Below are positions 43,197 through 50,996 of a stretch of DNA of 51,148 bases, piece by piece (position 1 is the first letter of the stretch; every line of letters begins with the position of its first letter). The stretch lies in NCBI RefSeq assembly GCF_019417665.1, contig NZ_DXUU01000018.1, positions 1 to 51,148 of the forward strand, read 5' to 3'. Source of the DNA: Ruminococcus sp. (GTDB lineage: Bacteria > Bacillota > Clostridia > Oscillospirales > Ruminococcaceae). The position numbers and the translations under genes were made by a program. The notes under the pieces were generated by a model that had not been told where the DNA came from, did not search any database, and was given only the letters and a program-made list of their open reading frames with translations.

Positions 43197-43242
43197 GATA
43201 TGTGCTTTCTTTTCTGTCATCATGCTTCATTTTTAGTTTCAC

Positions 43243-43278
43243 ATTTTCGGTTCGAAAAGTGCACATTTTGCCGAAATA
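43243..43278. promoter_or_regulatory. Nested dyad in pan / repeat-protein divergent region
   Basis: TTTTCGG and CCGAAA face each other around an inner AAAAGTGCACATTTT near-palindrome, between the two divergent promoters. It could be an operator; no regulator is adjacent. Nothing else is seen in this 353 bp gap besides the promoters. Confidence 0.4.
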
Positions 43279-43309
43279 TTTGGGCGAAAACACGAAAATT
43301 CTCCAGCCG

Positions 43310-43338
43310 TTGACAAATCATTTTCTTTTGCGTATAAT
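43310..43338 (+). promoter_or_regulatory. Sigma-A promoter of repeat-protein gene
   Basis: Consensus TTGACA (43310-43315) and TATAAT (43333-43338) are 17 bp apart, about 100 bp before the start codon. Confidence 0.88.
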
Positions 43339-43438
43339 GATAAATGGGGTAAAAGCAATTCTGCACCATTTCCGGCAGGACTGCTGATCAAAAGCGGCTT
43401 ATACAATTTGTTTCATATGCCGCAGAAAGGATACATAT

Positions 43439-45610
43439 ATGCAGCATTTATGGAAATCCCTTGCCAGTGCCGGTACCATTGCCGCCGCAGTGGTTGGCTT
43501 TACAATGATGACCACACCGGCTGCCGCAGAAGAAGGCACTGTCCCGGCCGCTGCCAATACACCCGTTGCTACTGACACGCCTATTGCAACGGAAACACCC
43601 GTCGCTACAGGGACACCTGTTGCAACAGGAACAACTGTACCTGACTCTGGCGAACCTGGCTGGCATAATACAGAAAACGGCATCATCTGCTATTATGACA
43701 AAACAGGGATGCTTTGCACCGGATACCAGGAGATCGATGGTCTCCCTTATCAATTTGATGCAAACGGCATCCTGAAAACCGGCTGGCAAACTGTCGGCGA
43801 CAATCGGTATTATTACGATCCGGAGACGGGAAAGCCTCAGTTCGGCTGGCTGAACTGGCACGGTGACCAGTATTATATCCAGCAGGACGGCGGCAAAGTA
43901 ACTGGCTGGGTAACACTGGAGAAAAACGATACAGCATCCCGGTATTATTTCAACGAATATGGCGTGCTGCAAACCGGATTTTTCCGCACAGAAACCTCAG
44001 GCGGTCTGTATTACGCCAACGAAAGCGGCACCGTTATGGACGGCGGCATCCATGAGATCAGTGGCTCACCCTATTGGTTTTACGATGACGGCACATTACA
44101 TACAGGCTGGCAGACCATAAACGGACAACGGCTTTATTTTCATCCCATCACCGGAGAAGCCGAATACGGCTGGATCATCTGGCATGACCAGTATTATTAT
44201 ATATCGCCTGACGCAGGAAAATACACCGGATTACAGCAAATCGATGGAGAATACTATCCCTTTTCTGAAACATCCGGCGCAGTAACAGAAGGATTCTGCA
44301 CACTGCCTGATGAGACTGTCCGCTATTATTACAACGATGGCAGTTATCAGAGAGGCTGGATATCCGTCAACGGCATTTCGTACTATTTCTCCGAGACAGG
44401 TGCTATGCAGACCGGTTGGCAGTCTATTGACGGCGAGATCTACTACCTCGGTACAGATGGCGCAATGGCTGTGGGATTTGTGGAGATCGAAAACGAGACC
44501 TATTATTTTAACCCCGTTGGTGTACAGCAGTTCGGCTTACAGAAAATCGACCAGAAATGGTATTATCTTGACAGTGATACCGGTATTCTGCACTATGGCT
44601 GGATCACGCTAGATGAGAACACATATTATTTCCAAGAGGACGGCTCTGCCAAAATCGGATGGATGGATTCTGAAGGAAAACGATACTATTTTAATGCAAA
44701 TGGTCAACTCTGCACCGGCTGGCAAACCATTGGCGGAAAACGATATTGTTTCCGCAGCGACGGCTCTATGGTAACTGGTTGGCAGACTGCTGCAAATGGC
44801 AGCCGCTATTACTTTGATGAAAACGGTGTTATGCTGACTGGGTGGCAAACAATAAGTGGAAATACTTATTATTTCCAGGAAAACGGCACTGATGTCCGTG
44901 GGATCGCAGTTATCAGCAACAGCAAATATTATTTTAACCCGGACAGCGGCATCCTTCTGAGAAGTCAGACAAAAAACGGCATCACCACCAATGCAAATGG
45001 CATTGTGACAAAGGTGCTTTTATCTACGCCTTATCTGAGCCAGAGTGGATTCCCTACAGGCTGTGAAAGTGCCAGCGCAGTGATGCTTTTGCGTGACGCT
45101 GGTTATTCCACCAGCATCGGTACTTTCATCGACACAGCACTGGACATCGGCTATCTCTACTATAACAATGGCATTTTATATGGTCCCGACCCCAGCAAGG
45201 CATTTATCGGTGATCCACGTTCTTCTCATGGTTACGGCTGTTATGCGCCTGTCATCACCAATGCATTGAATCGGGTACTCACTGGCGGCGATACAGCGAA
45301 AAATATTACTGGCACATCCATATCCACGCTCCTGACAAATTATATTGACAATGGCACACCGGTAGCGATTTGGGCCACTATCAATATGATGATACCGGAC
45401 AACGGCACACAATGGATCGTACCGGAAACAGGCGGACTTTTCACCTGGAAACGTCATGAGCATTGCCTGGTATTGGTGGGATATGATGATAACTATTATT
45501 ATATGAATGACCCATACAACAGCAACGGACTGAAAGCCTACTCCCGTGCCGTAGTTGAGGCACGCTATGCGGCGATGGGCTATCAGGCAGTGGTTATTGA
45601 GCAGAATTAA
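43439..45610 (+). CDS. Secreted cell-wall-binding repeat protein with C39-like peptidase domain
   Basis: This 723-residue protein has a signal peptide (about 1-30, ending TPAAA), a TPVAT-type pentapeptide linker (about 39-66) and at least ten choline/glucan-binding-like repeats with GWxxxxGxxYYF patterns (about 75-510). A C-terminal C39-like papain-fold domain follows, with Cys542 (PTGCESASAVMLL), His675 (HCLVLVGYDDNYYY) and MNDPY. The repeats probably bind a wall polymer or glycan and the last domain may cut peptides. AGAAAGG precedes the ATG. Tight spacing to the next gene (14 bp) suggests one transcript. Confidence 0.88.
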   Translation: MQHLWKSLASAGTIAAAVVGFTMMTTPAAAEEGTVPAAANTPVATDTPIATETPVATGTPVATGTTVPDSGEPGWHNTENGIICYYDKTGMLCTGYQEIDGLPYQFDANGILKTGWQTVGDNRYYYDPETGKPQFGWLNWHGDQYYIQQDGGKVTGWVTLEKNDTASRYYFNEYGVLQTGFFRTETSGGLYYANESGTVMDGGIHEISGSPYWFYDDGTLHTGWQTINGQRLYFHPITGEAEYGWIIWHDQYYYISPDAGKYTGLQQIDGEYYPFSETSGAVTEGFCTLPDETVRYYYNDGSYQRGWISVNGISYYFSETGAMQTGWQSIDGEIYYLGTDGAMAVGFVEIENETYYFNPVGVQQFGLQKIDQKWYYLDSDTGILHYGWITLDENTYYFQEDGSAKIGWMDSEGKRYYFNANGQLCTGWQTIGGKRYCFRSDGSMVTGWQTAANGSRYYFDENGVMLTGWQTISGNTYYFQENGTDVRGIAVISNSKYYFNPDSGILLRSQTKNGITTNANGIVTKVLLSTPYLSQSGFPTGCESASAVMLLRDAGYSTSIGTFIDTALDIGYLYYNNGILYGPDPSKAFIGDPRSSHGYGCYAPVITNALNRVLTGGDTAKNITGTSISTLLTNYIDNGTPVAIWATINMMIPDNGTQWIVPETGGLFTWKRHEHCLVLVGYDDNYYYMNDPYNSNGLKAYSRAVVEARYAAMGYQAVVIEQN

Positions 45611-45624
45611 GGAGATATTGTTCT

Positions 45625-46353
45625 ATGAAGATCCTGTTTATCCGACACGGCGACCCCGATTATGACATAGATTCTCTCACCGAAAAGGGATGGCGTGAAG
45701 CAAAGCTTCTCGCAGAGCGCATTTCACAGCTTGACGTGAAAGCATTCTACGTTTCCCCGCTGGGACGTGCAAAGGACACGGCTTCGCTGACCTTGAGCAC
45801 AATGGGACGGAAAGCTGAGGAATTACCCTGGCTTCGGGAATTTCATGCACCCATTCCGGACTTTCACACGGGAGAACTGCGCATTCCCTGGGATCAGCTG
45901 CCGGCAGACTGGACAGCAGAACCGAAATATTACGATAAAACACGCTGGGCAGAAACACTCCCTATGTTACAAGGACATGTTATAGAAGAGGCAAAGCGTG
46001 TCTGGGATGGGTTGGACGGCATTTTGGAACAGCACGGATATGTGCGCAGAGAAAATTATTATGAGGCTGTCTCCCCTAATGAGGATACCATTGTCTTTTT
46101 CTGTCACTTCGGCGTCACCTGTGTCATGCTCGCCCATCTGCTGGGTGTTTCACCCATGATCCTCTGGCACGGATGCTGTGCAGCACCCACTTCCGTGACC
46201 TCTCTTATTTCCGAAGAACGCCGGGAGGGCGTGGCACTGTTCCGGATGAATGCATTCGGGGATACGGCGCATCTCTATGCCAACGGTGAAGAACCAGCGT
46301 TTGCTGCACGGTTTTGTGAAACTTTTGGGAACACAGAACAGCGACATGATTGA
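45625..46353 (+). CDS. Histidine phosphatase superfamily protein
   Basis: This 242-residue phosphatase has the RHG motif (LFIRHGDPDYD), the second His in FFCHFGVTCV, and phosphate-binding Arg in YVSPLGRAKDTA. Members include phosphoglycerate mutase-like enzymes and broad phosphatases; the substrate is not predictable. AAGGAG precedes the ATG, 14 bp after the repeat protein. Confidence 0.9.
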   Translation: MKILFIRHGDPDYDIDSLTEKGWREAKLLAERISQLDVKAFYVSPLGRAKDTASLTLSTMGRKAEELPWLREFHAPIPDFHTGELRIPWDQLPADWTAEPKYYDKTRWAETLPMLQGHVIEEAKRVWDGLDGILEQHGYVRRENYYEAVSPNEDTIVFFCHFGVTCVMLAHLLGVSPMILWHGCCAAPTSVTSLISEERREGVALFRMNAFGDTAHLYANGEEPAFAARFCETFGNTEQRHD

Positions 46354-46405
46354 GGAAGATCGATTGTAAATCTGAGCATTTTTTACGCAGATCTTTTAAA
46401 GATCC

Positions 46406-46434
46406 TTGAAATTTGCCAAATTCTATGCTATAAT
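46406..46434 (+). promoter_or_regulatory. Sigma-A promoter of zinc-ribbon gene
   Basis: TTGAAA (46406-46411) and TATAAT (46429-46434) are 17 bp apart. A GATCTTT/AAAGATC palindrome lies just before it. Confidence 0.82.
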
Positions 46435-46465
46435 GATACTATTATGATACATAGGAGGATGTATT

Positions 46466-46867
46466 ATGTCTACAACATGCAATTACTGTGGCGCAGTGAA
46501 CAACGACAATACCCAGTTTTGCAGCCAGTGTGGTGCGCAGCTTCAGCAGCCAGCACCCCAGCCGCAACAAGTACCGCCGCCTCAGCCCAATCTCTATTAC
46601 CAGGCACCGCCTGTACAGCAGACCACAATTTATCAGCAGGGTGAAAAACCTGTCTCCATTCTGGGCTGGATCGGCTATTTCCTGCTGTTCTCCATTCCGG
46701 TGGTGAATATTATCGCTCTCATTGCGATTTTGTGCTCATCTCAGAATAAGACGCTGAAAAACTGGATCCTTGCACAGATTATCATGGTGGTACTTGCTGT
46801 GATCATCTGTGTTCTGATTTTCGTTGTTGCCGGCGTTTCCCTGAGCGATGCATTCAGCAACTATTAA
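46466..46867 (+). CDS. Zinc-ribbon small membrane protein
   Basis: This 133-residue protein has an N-terminal zinc ribbon (CNYCGAVNNDNTQFCSQCG, two Cys-x2-Cys pairs), a Pro/Gln-rich linker (about 28-60), and two hydrophobic segments (WIGYFLLFSIPVVNIIALIAIL and WILAQIIMVVLAVIICVLIFVV). The layout is common in Firmicute membrane proteins of unknown role. AGGAGG precedes the ATG. It has its own promoter. Confidence 0.85.
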   Translation: MSTTCNYCGAVNNDNTQFCSQCGAQLQQPAPQPQQVPPPQPNLYYQAPPVQQTTIYQQGEKPVSILGWIGYFLLFSIPVVNIIALIAILCSSQNKTLKNWILAQIIMVVLAVIICVLIFVVAGVSLSDAFSNY

Positions 46868-47093
46868 ACACAACAGCATACTATAAAGTTAACGGGGCTG
46901 TCGTAGCTGTTTTGGGGATTGTCTCGACTTTTGAGAAGTCCTTTGAAAATGCTCATGCTCATGGGCATCACACTCCTTTCAGATGGCTGATTTTTCTGTG
47001 CATATATGTTATAATCGAATATGTGCTATAGGGTGCAGACAGCACTGCAAATTAGAATTTGTTGAAAAATAATATATCGGAGGTAAATCTACT

Positions 47094-47840
47094 ATGATTA
47101 AAAAAATATTGGCGATGATAACAGTGTTTGCTTGTGTATTCTCATTGGTAGGTTGCGGAGAAGAAGAAAAGACGAAAAAAGAATCATCTGTTGCAGAAAG
47201 CGTTGAAGATAAAGCTGAAAATTCATATGAAGAGGAAACGAAAGAATCTGAAGATAATAAAGCAGCTGAAATTGAAAGTGATGGACAGAGTGGTTATGCA
47301 ACTCCTGAAGAAGCAGTTATGGGGTGTGAGAATTTTTTAGCTATGAAGGATGCAAGTGCATATACCAAAATGATAGATGAAGAAACAAGGAAAAAGTTTG
47401 AAGAAGAAGTCGGAGCAAGTGAAAAAGAAATAACAGAGGCTTATAAATATTGTGCCGACACAGGTAACCATGGTGAATATACAGTAACAACCTTAGTTGA
47501 AGCGCATGCTTTCGGAAATGCGAAGGAAGCTCTTGAAATAGAAAGGTATGCTGCTGAATATGAGGAGTATTTATCAACAATTGAGGAAACCGGAGCAGAA
47601 GATACATATGTTGAAGAATTAGATGCTAAGATGGAAGAGATGAAAGAAGCTGTAAAAAGTGAAGTTTCGTGGGCGGACGCTGAAGATGTAAAGTTTGTAC
47701 ACACAATTGACGATACAGGGACTAATTTACAAACTGGAATGTACTATACTTACAGCGTTCAAGGAAGATGGTATGTATCAGGAATCACGGAAAGTATGCT
47801 GAGAATAATTGAAGAACTTCTCACCAATGCTTCTAAATAA
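47094..47840 (+). CDS. AT-rich lipoprotein of unknown function
   Basis: This 248-residue protein has a lipoprotein signal (ILAMITVFACVFSLVGC, lipobox LVGC at about 18-21), then a Glu/Lys/Ser-rich low-complexity linker (about 22-65) and a folded part rich in Glu with GYATPEEAVMGCENFLAMKDASAY. I do not recognise a domain with confidence; the segment resembles the small extracellular domains of other Firmicute lipoproteins. Codons are visibly more AT-rich than in flanking genes, hinting at transfer. GGAGG precedes the ATG, and TGTTATAAT near 47007-47015 could be its promoter. Confidence 0.78.
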   Translation: MIKKILAMITVFACVFSLVGCGEEEKTKKESSVAESVEDKAENSYEEETKESEDNKAAEIESDGQSGYATPEEAVMGCENFLAMKDASAYTKMIDEETRKKFEEEVGASEKEITEAYKYCADTGNHGEYTVTTLVEAHAFGNAKEALEIERYAAEYEEYLSTIEETGAEDTYVEELDAKMEEMKEAVKSEVSWADAEDVKFVHTIDDTGTNLQTGMYYTYSVQGRWYVSGITESMLRIIEELLTNASK

Positions 47841-47877
47841 TAAATAAAAAAGACCGCTTAAGACGATATCGATTTAT

Positions 47878-47913
47878 AAAGGCATTTCTGATATTTCTAT
47901 CAGAAGTGCCTTT
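47878..47913 (+). terminator. Terminator-like hairpin after lipoprotein gene
   Basis: AAAGGCA-TTTCTGATA pairs with TATCAGAA-GTGCCTTT around a 4-base loop; one mismatch in a 16 bp stem, followed by a short T-rich tract. Confidence 0.82.
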
Positions 47914-47996
47914 GCGTTTGTTATGATGTTGACTTTTCGGAGAAAAATTGTAATATTCCAAAATATAAATCTTAGTTTGTAGATCGATTTACAGAA

Positions 47997-48119
47997 TCAA
48001 CAACCCCTCTCATCATAAATACTCGCCCCCGGATCCCCAACCCCACATCTCACCGCACGGTCAAGAGCCATAATCATAGCAACATCACCGTTTTTTGCCG
48101 CTATTTCGACATTTATCAT
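47997..48119 (-). pseudogene. Possible 40-codon ORF or gene remnant
   Basis: On the minus strand an open frame of 40 codons begins MINVEIAAKNGDVAMIMALD and ends in a YDERGC segment. It has no Shine-Dalgarno and no neighbours in its direction, so it is either a decayed fragment or chance. Apart from it, I see only the GntR promoter in this 395 bp gap. Confidence 0.2.
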
Positions 48120-48147
48120 CGAAGCAAAATATTTTTTCAAAAACCCC

Positions 48148-48191
48148 TTGACAAACGGAGAAAAATAGTGTACTATATAGCTAGTGCACTA
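48148..48191 (+). promoter_or_regulatory. Promoter and tandem operator of YtrA-like operon
   Basis: TTGACA (48148-48153) and TACTAT (48171-48176) are 17 bp apart. Two copies of TAGTGYACTA (48166-48175 and 48182-48191), the second a perfect palindrome, overlap or flank the -10, as expected for autorepression by a GntR/YtrA regulator. Confidence 0.78.
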
Positions 48192-48235
48192 GCATTCTAA
48201 AAGTAATTTATCATTCGTGAAAAGGAGGAAACGCA

Positions 48236-48613
48236 ATGGATTTTCAGGCTAACTATCCCATTTATCTGCAAATTGCAGAGGATCTGAAACGTCGAATCGT
48301 CATCGGCGAACTAAAGCCAGGAGATAAACTGCCATCCAATGCGGAACTGGCCATGTCCTATCAGGTCAATCCAAATACGGTACAGCGAATCTACCGCCAG
48401 CTAGAAGCCGACAGGATCTCCTATGCAAAGCGAGGTATTGGCACCTTTATTGTAGAAGATCCCGAACTGCCGGAACGGCTTCGCCAGGAGATTGGCGAGC
48501 ATCTGAGTGCAAATTATGTTGCACAGATGAAAACCTATCATTTCACCAAAGAAGAGATCATTGCGCTGCTGGAAATGCAGACAAAAACACAGAAAGAGGG
48601 AGACATATGCTGA
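48236..48613 (+). CDS. GntR family (YtrA-type) transcriptional regulator
   Basis: This 125-residue regulator has the winged helix-turn-helix of GntR proteins (YLQIAEDLKRRIVIGELKPGDKLPS, NPNTVQRIYRQLEADRIS, KRGIGTFIV) and only a short helical tail, the mark of the YtrA subfamily, which usually represses the linked ABC exporter. AGGAGG precedes the ATG. The gene overlaps the ATPase gene by 7 bp. The likely operators lie at 48166-48191. Confidence 0.93.
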   Translation: MDFQANYPIYLQIAEDLKRRIVIGELKPGDKLPSNAELAMSYQVNPNTVQRIYRQLEADRISYAKRGIGTFIVEDPELPERLRQEIGEHLSANYVAQMKTYHFTKEEIIALLEMQTKTQKEGDIC

Positions 48614-49323
48614 AATTTGAACATGTCACAAAAGTTTACGGCGGGAAAAAGGCGCTGAATGACCTAAGCCTTTCTTTTCTTCCAGGACACGTATACGCTC
48701 TCGTGGGACCGAACGGCAGCGGAAAAAGCACCATGATGAAAGTGGCTGCCGGATTGGTAAAGCCAACAACCGGCACCGTCACCTACCGTGACACCCCCAT
48801 CGGCGTAGAGACCAAGAAGCACATTTCCTATATGTGTACAGAACCGTTTTTTTACGACTATATGAAAATCCAGGACGTTGGACTATTCTACGCAGACTTT
48901 TTTGAAGATTTTGACACATCAAAATTTGCAACTTTGCTGCAATTTATGGAACTGACACCGGATATGAAGGTGCGTGCGTTGTCCTCCGGTATGGCGGCAA
49001 AATTGAAAATTGCTGCAACTCTGGCAAGAAATGCTGAAGTATGTATGCTGGACGAACCGCTAAACGGCATTGACCTTATCGGCCGTGACCAGATCATCCA
49101 AAGCATTCTCCGTGCCGCCAATCCGGATGCTACAATCCTCATCTCCAGCCACCTGTTTGACGAGCTGGAACCGATCGTAGATCACATTGTCATGATGGAA
49201 AACGGCAGTTTGGTCATGGAGGGTGAACTGGAGGATATTCGCACGCAGTATGGCAAATCCATTTCAGATCTCTACCGGGAACGCTTTGCATCCCAGTATC
49301 CGCCGACTACACCAACATTTTAA
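48607..49323 (+). CDS. ABC transporter ATP-binding protein
   Basis: This 238-residue ATPase has Walker A GPNGSGKST, the signature-like ALSSGMAAKLKIAATLA (LSSGM variant of LSGGQ), Walker B VCMLDEPLNG and the switch His in LISSHLFDE. It pairs with the permease that follows. The YtrA-type operon suggests an exporter for antibiotics, peptides or cell-wall-acting compounds; the substrate is not known. Confidence 0.93.
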   Translation: MLKFEHVTKVYGGKKALNDLSLSFLPGHVYALVGPNGSGKSTMMKVAAGLVKPTTGTVTYRDTPIGVETKKHISYMCTEPFFYDYMKIQDVGLFYADFFEDFDTSKFATLLQFMELTPDMKVRALSSGMAAKLKIAATLARNAEVCMLDEPLNGIDLIGRDQIIQSILRAANPDATILISSHLFDELEPIVDHIVMMENGSLVMEGELEDIRTQYGKSISDLYRERFASQYPPTTPTF

Positions 49324-49346
49324 CATAACAAAAGGAGACTATGATT

Positions 49347-50180
49347 ATGGGCACATTATTGAAATATGAATTCCGTCGTTCCAGAATGATTTTTCTGGGA
49401 ATTGCGGCGATCACCGTCTTTGTTGAGATTCTTTACCTGATCGGATGGTGCTTTGGTATTGAACCGCTGTTTGCCATCGGATTGATGGGCGGTATCCTTT
49501 GCCTTTGTCTGGGAACGGCGACAGCACTGCTCTATGGTGTTGTTATGTTCAACGATGACATTTCCAAAAAACCGGGCTATCTGCTCTTTTCCACACCTCG
49601 CAGTGCAGCACAGATCGTAGGCGCAAAGCTGCTTATGACATTATTTGCTCTGCTTGGCATTTCAATCTTATTTTTCCTGCTGATCAGTCTGGATGTGATC
49701 CTGTTCCTGAAAGAGTCTGGTATGACTATTGTTTCGCTGATTTCCCTGATTGATTCCAGTGTAACAGAAGCTGGTCTGAAAGACGCTATTTTCAATGGCT
49801 ATAACCTCTTCGGACTTTGTATGTATATCCTCAGTTCTATCATTTCCTTCCTATTTAATGTCATCATTGCCTATGTGGTCATTGTCATGCTCAAAACCAT
49901 CATGGGACAGCAAAAAGGCCGCACGATTCTGGGCATTATCCTCTGGTTTGTCATTACCAATGCCATTAGCACTTTCGCCGGCTTTATCAGCATGTGGGTC
50001 GCTCCGGACGGCATGATAGAGAGTGCGGTTTCCTTCTCCTCTACACAGATGATCGAAGAATTCCTGCATATCCTGTTCCATCCGGCACTGTATCTCCCCA
50101 CAATGCTCATTAGTCTGGTCTGCGGTGTGGGCGGATATCTGCTTACCACCTGGATGATCGAGAAAAAGCTAAGCGTATAA
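49347..50180 (+). CDS. ABC transporter permease
   Basis: This 277-residue membrane protein has about six hydrophobic helices (IFLGIAAITVFVEILYLIG, FALLGISILFFLLISLDVILF, VIIAYVVIVMLKTI and others) and a KKPGYLLFSTPRSAAQIVGAKL segment as in ABC-2-type permeases. The start is at 49347 because AAAGGAG is nine bases before it; the ATG at 49341 is only three bases from that site. Partner of the preceding ATPase. Confidence 0.88.
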   Translation: MGTLLKYEFRRSRMIFLGIAAITVFVEILYLIGWCFGIEPLFAIGLMGGILCLCLGTATALLYGVVMFNDDISKKPGYLLFSTPRSAAQIVGAKLLMTLFALLGISILFFLLISLDVILFLKESGMTIVSLISLIDSSVTEAGLKDAIFNGYNLFGLCMYILSSIISFLFNVIIAYVVIVMLKTIMGQQKGRTILGIILWFVITNAISTFAGFISMWVAPDGMIESAVSFSSTQMIEEFLHILFHPALYLPTMLISLVCGVGGYLLTTWMIEKKLSV

Positions 50181-50189
50181 GGAGTTTTC

Positions 50190-50405
50190 ATGGAACAAGA
50201 AAAGGACGAAAAAGAGGAGATCCAGGATACTGACGCTTCTGAGTCGAAGAAAGAAACCAACTACCTTGCTGAAGGCATGTGTCTGGGTATTGGCGTTGGT
50301 ACGATACTTGGCAAATTACTCTTTGATAATATGGTACTAGGCATGTGCTCTGGTATGTGCCTGGGAATGGCAATCGGATCTGCCATTCCCAAAAAAACAA
50401 AATAA
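50190..50405 (+). CDS. Small glycine-rich membrane protein
   Basis: This 71-residue protein has a charged N-terminus (about 1-25) and a hydrophobic, glycine-spaced part (GMCLGIGVGTILGKLLFD, GMCSGMCLGMAIGSAIP), a glycine-zipper-like pattern with GxxxG steps and three Cys. AAGGAG precedes the ATG, 9 bp after the permease, so it is probably in the same operon. Function unknown; an accessory subunit is possible. Confidence 0.8.
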   Translation: MEQEKDEKEEIQDTDASESKKETNYLAEGMCLGIGVGTILGKLLFDNMVLGMCSGMCLGMAIGSAIPKKTK

Positions 50406-50435
50406 ACCAAAGCCGCCGGTTCTGTCTGAAATCTT

Positions 50436-50598
50436 AGAGTCTGTTCAGTATCTGGGCGTGCGCAGATTGCGCAGTCAGATTTTTTGGGAGATGAAGTGAA
50501 AAACGGAGGAAATCCTTTGTGGATTTCCGAGTATTTTCGCAAAATCTCCCAGAAAAGATGCAAGCAAGATGCGTGCGAAAAGATGCTGAACAGGCTCT
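50436..50598. repeat. Complete MITE-like inverted-repeat element
   Basis: The 163 bp element is bounded by 18-base inverted repeats (50436-50453 and 50581-50598) that differ at two positions. Inside are further matching arms (TTGGGAGA with TCTCCCAG) and a central hairpin GGAAATCC/GGATTTCC. It has no gene. A second, truncated copy (1-53) ends with the same 18 bases. No target-site duplication is evident here. Confidence 0.75.
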
Positions 50599-50820
50599 TA
50601 CTGTAGCCGCTGAAAAAAATGTTGTTCGCCGAAAGCATTATGTAAGAATGCCGTTGAAAAGTCGAGAATCTCGCAGAATGCGAAAAAATCCGGCTGGAAT
50701 CAAAGAAGTTTTTAATAGAATGTGAAAGAATGCGTGAATACGAAAACTCGAATAAATCACCATTCAAACGGCGTATAAACGGCATAGAAACCGATATTAA
50801 ATAGACTTATGACGATTAAA

Positions 50821-50858
50821 AGAAGCTTTCAGAAGTTCTCTGATGGCTTCTTTCTTTT
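50821..50858 (+). terminator. Hairpin 1 of a five-hairpin run (terminator-like)
   Basis: AGAAGC and TCAGA pair with TCTGA and GCTTCT, followed by TTTCTTTT. No plus-strand gene lies directly upstream, only 400 bases of non-coding DNA. Confidence 0.6.
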
Positions 50859-50875
50859 GCAAGTGTGAGTATGAG

Positions 50876-50911
50876 ATCCTCTTCGAACGATATAGTTCGG
50901 AGAGGATTTTT
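50876..50911 (+). terminator. Hairpin 2 of run (terminator-like)
   Basis: ATCCTC-TT-CGAAC pairs with GTTCG-GA-GAGGAT around a 6-base loop, followed by a run of five T residues. Confidence 0.65.
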
Positions 50912-50932
50912 GCGTTAAGTTCGAGTGGGGTC

Positions 50933-50996
50933 TTAGAGGCGAAAGCCCCTAACAAAAAAGCGGTTAGCCGCTTTTAGTCTTTGGATATCCAAAGAC
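50933..50996. repeat. Hairpins 3-5 of run
   Basis: Three stem-loops follow almost without gaps: TTAGAGGC-GAAA-GCCCCTAA (50933-50952, one A-C mismatch, GNRA loop), AAAAGCGG-TTAG-CCGCTTTT (50956-50975) and the perfect 20 bp palindrome GTCTTTGGATATCCAAAGAC (50977-50996). A minus-strand frame of 28 codons (50933-51019) with an AGAGGG upstream runs exactly across them. Confidence 0.6.

Noticed and set aside
50261..50785. A 174-codon minus-strand frame over the inverted repeat
   Set aside because: It runs through the repeat element and antisense to the small glycine-rich gene, has Ser/Phe-rich shadow composition and no ribosome binding site.
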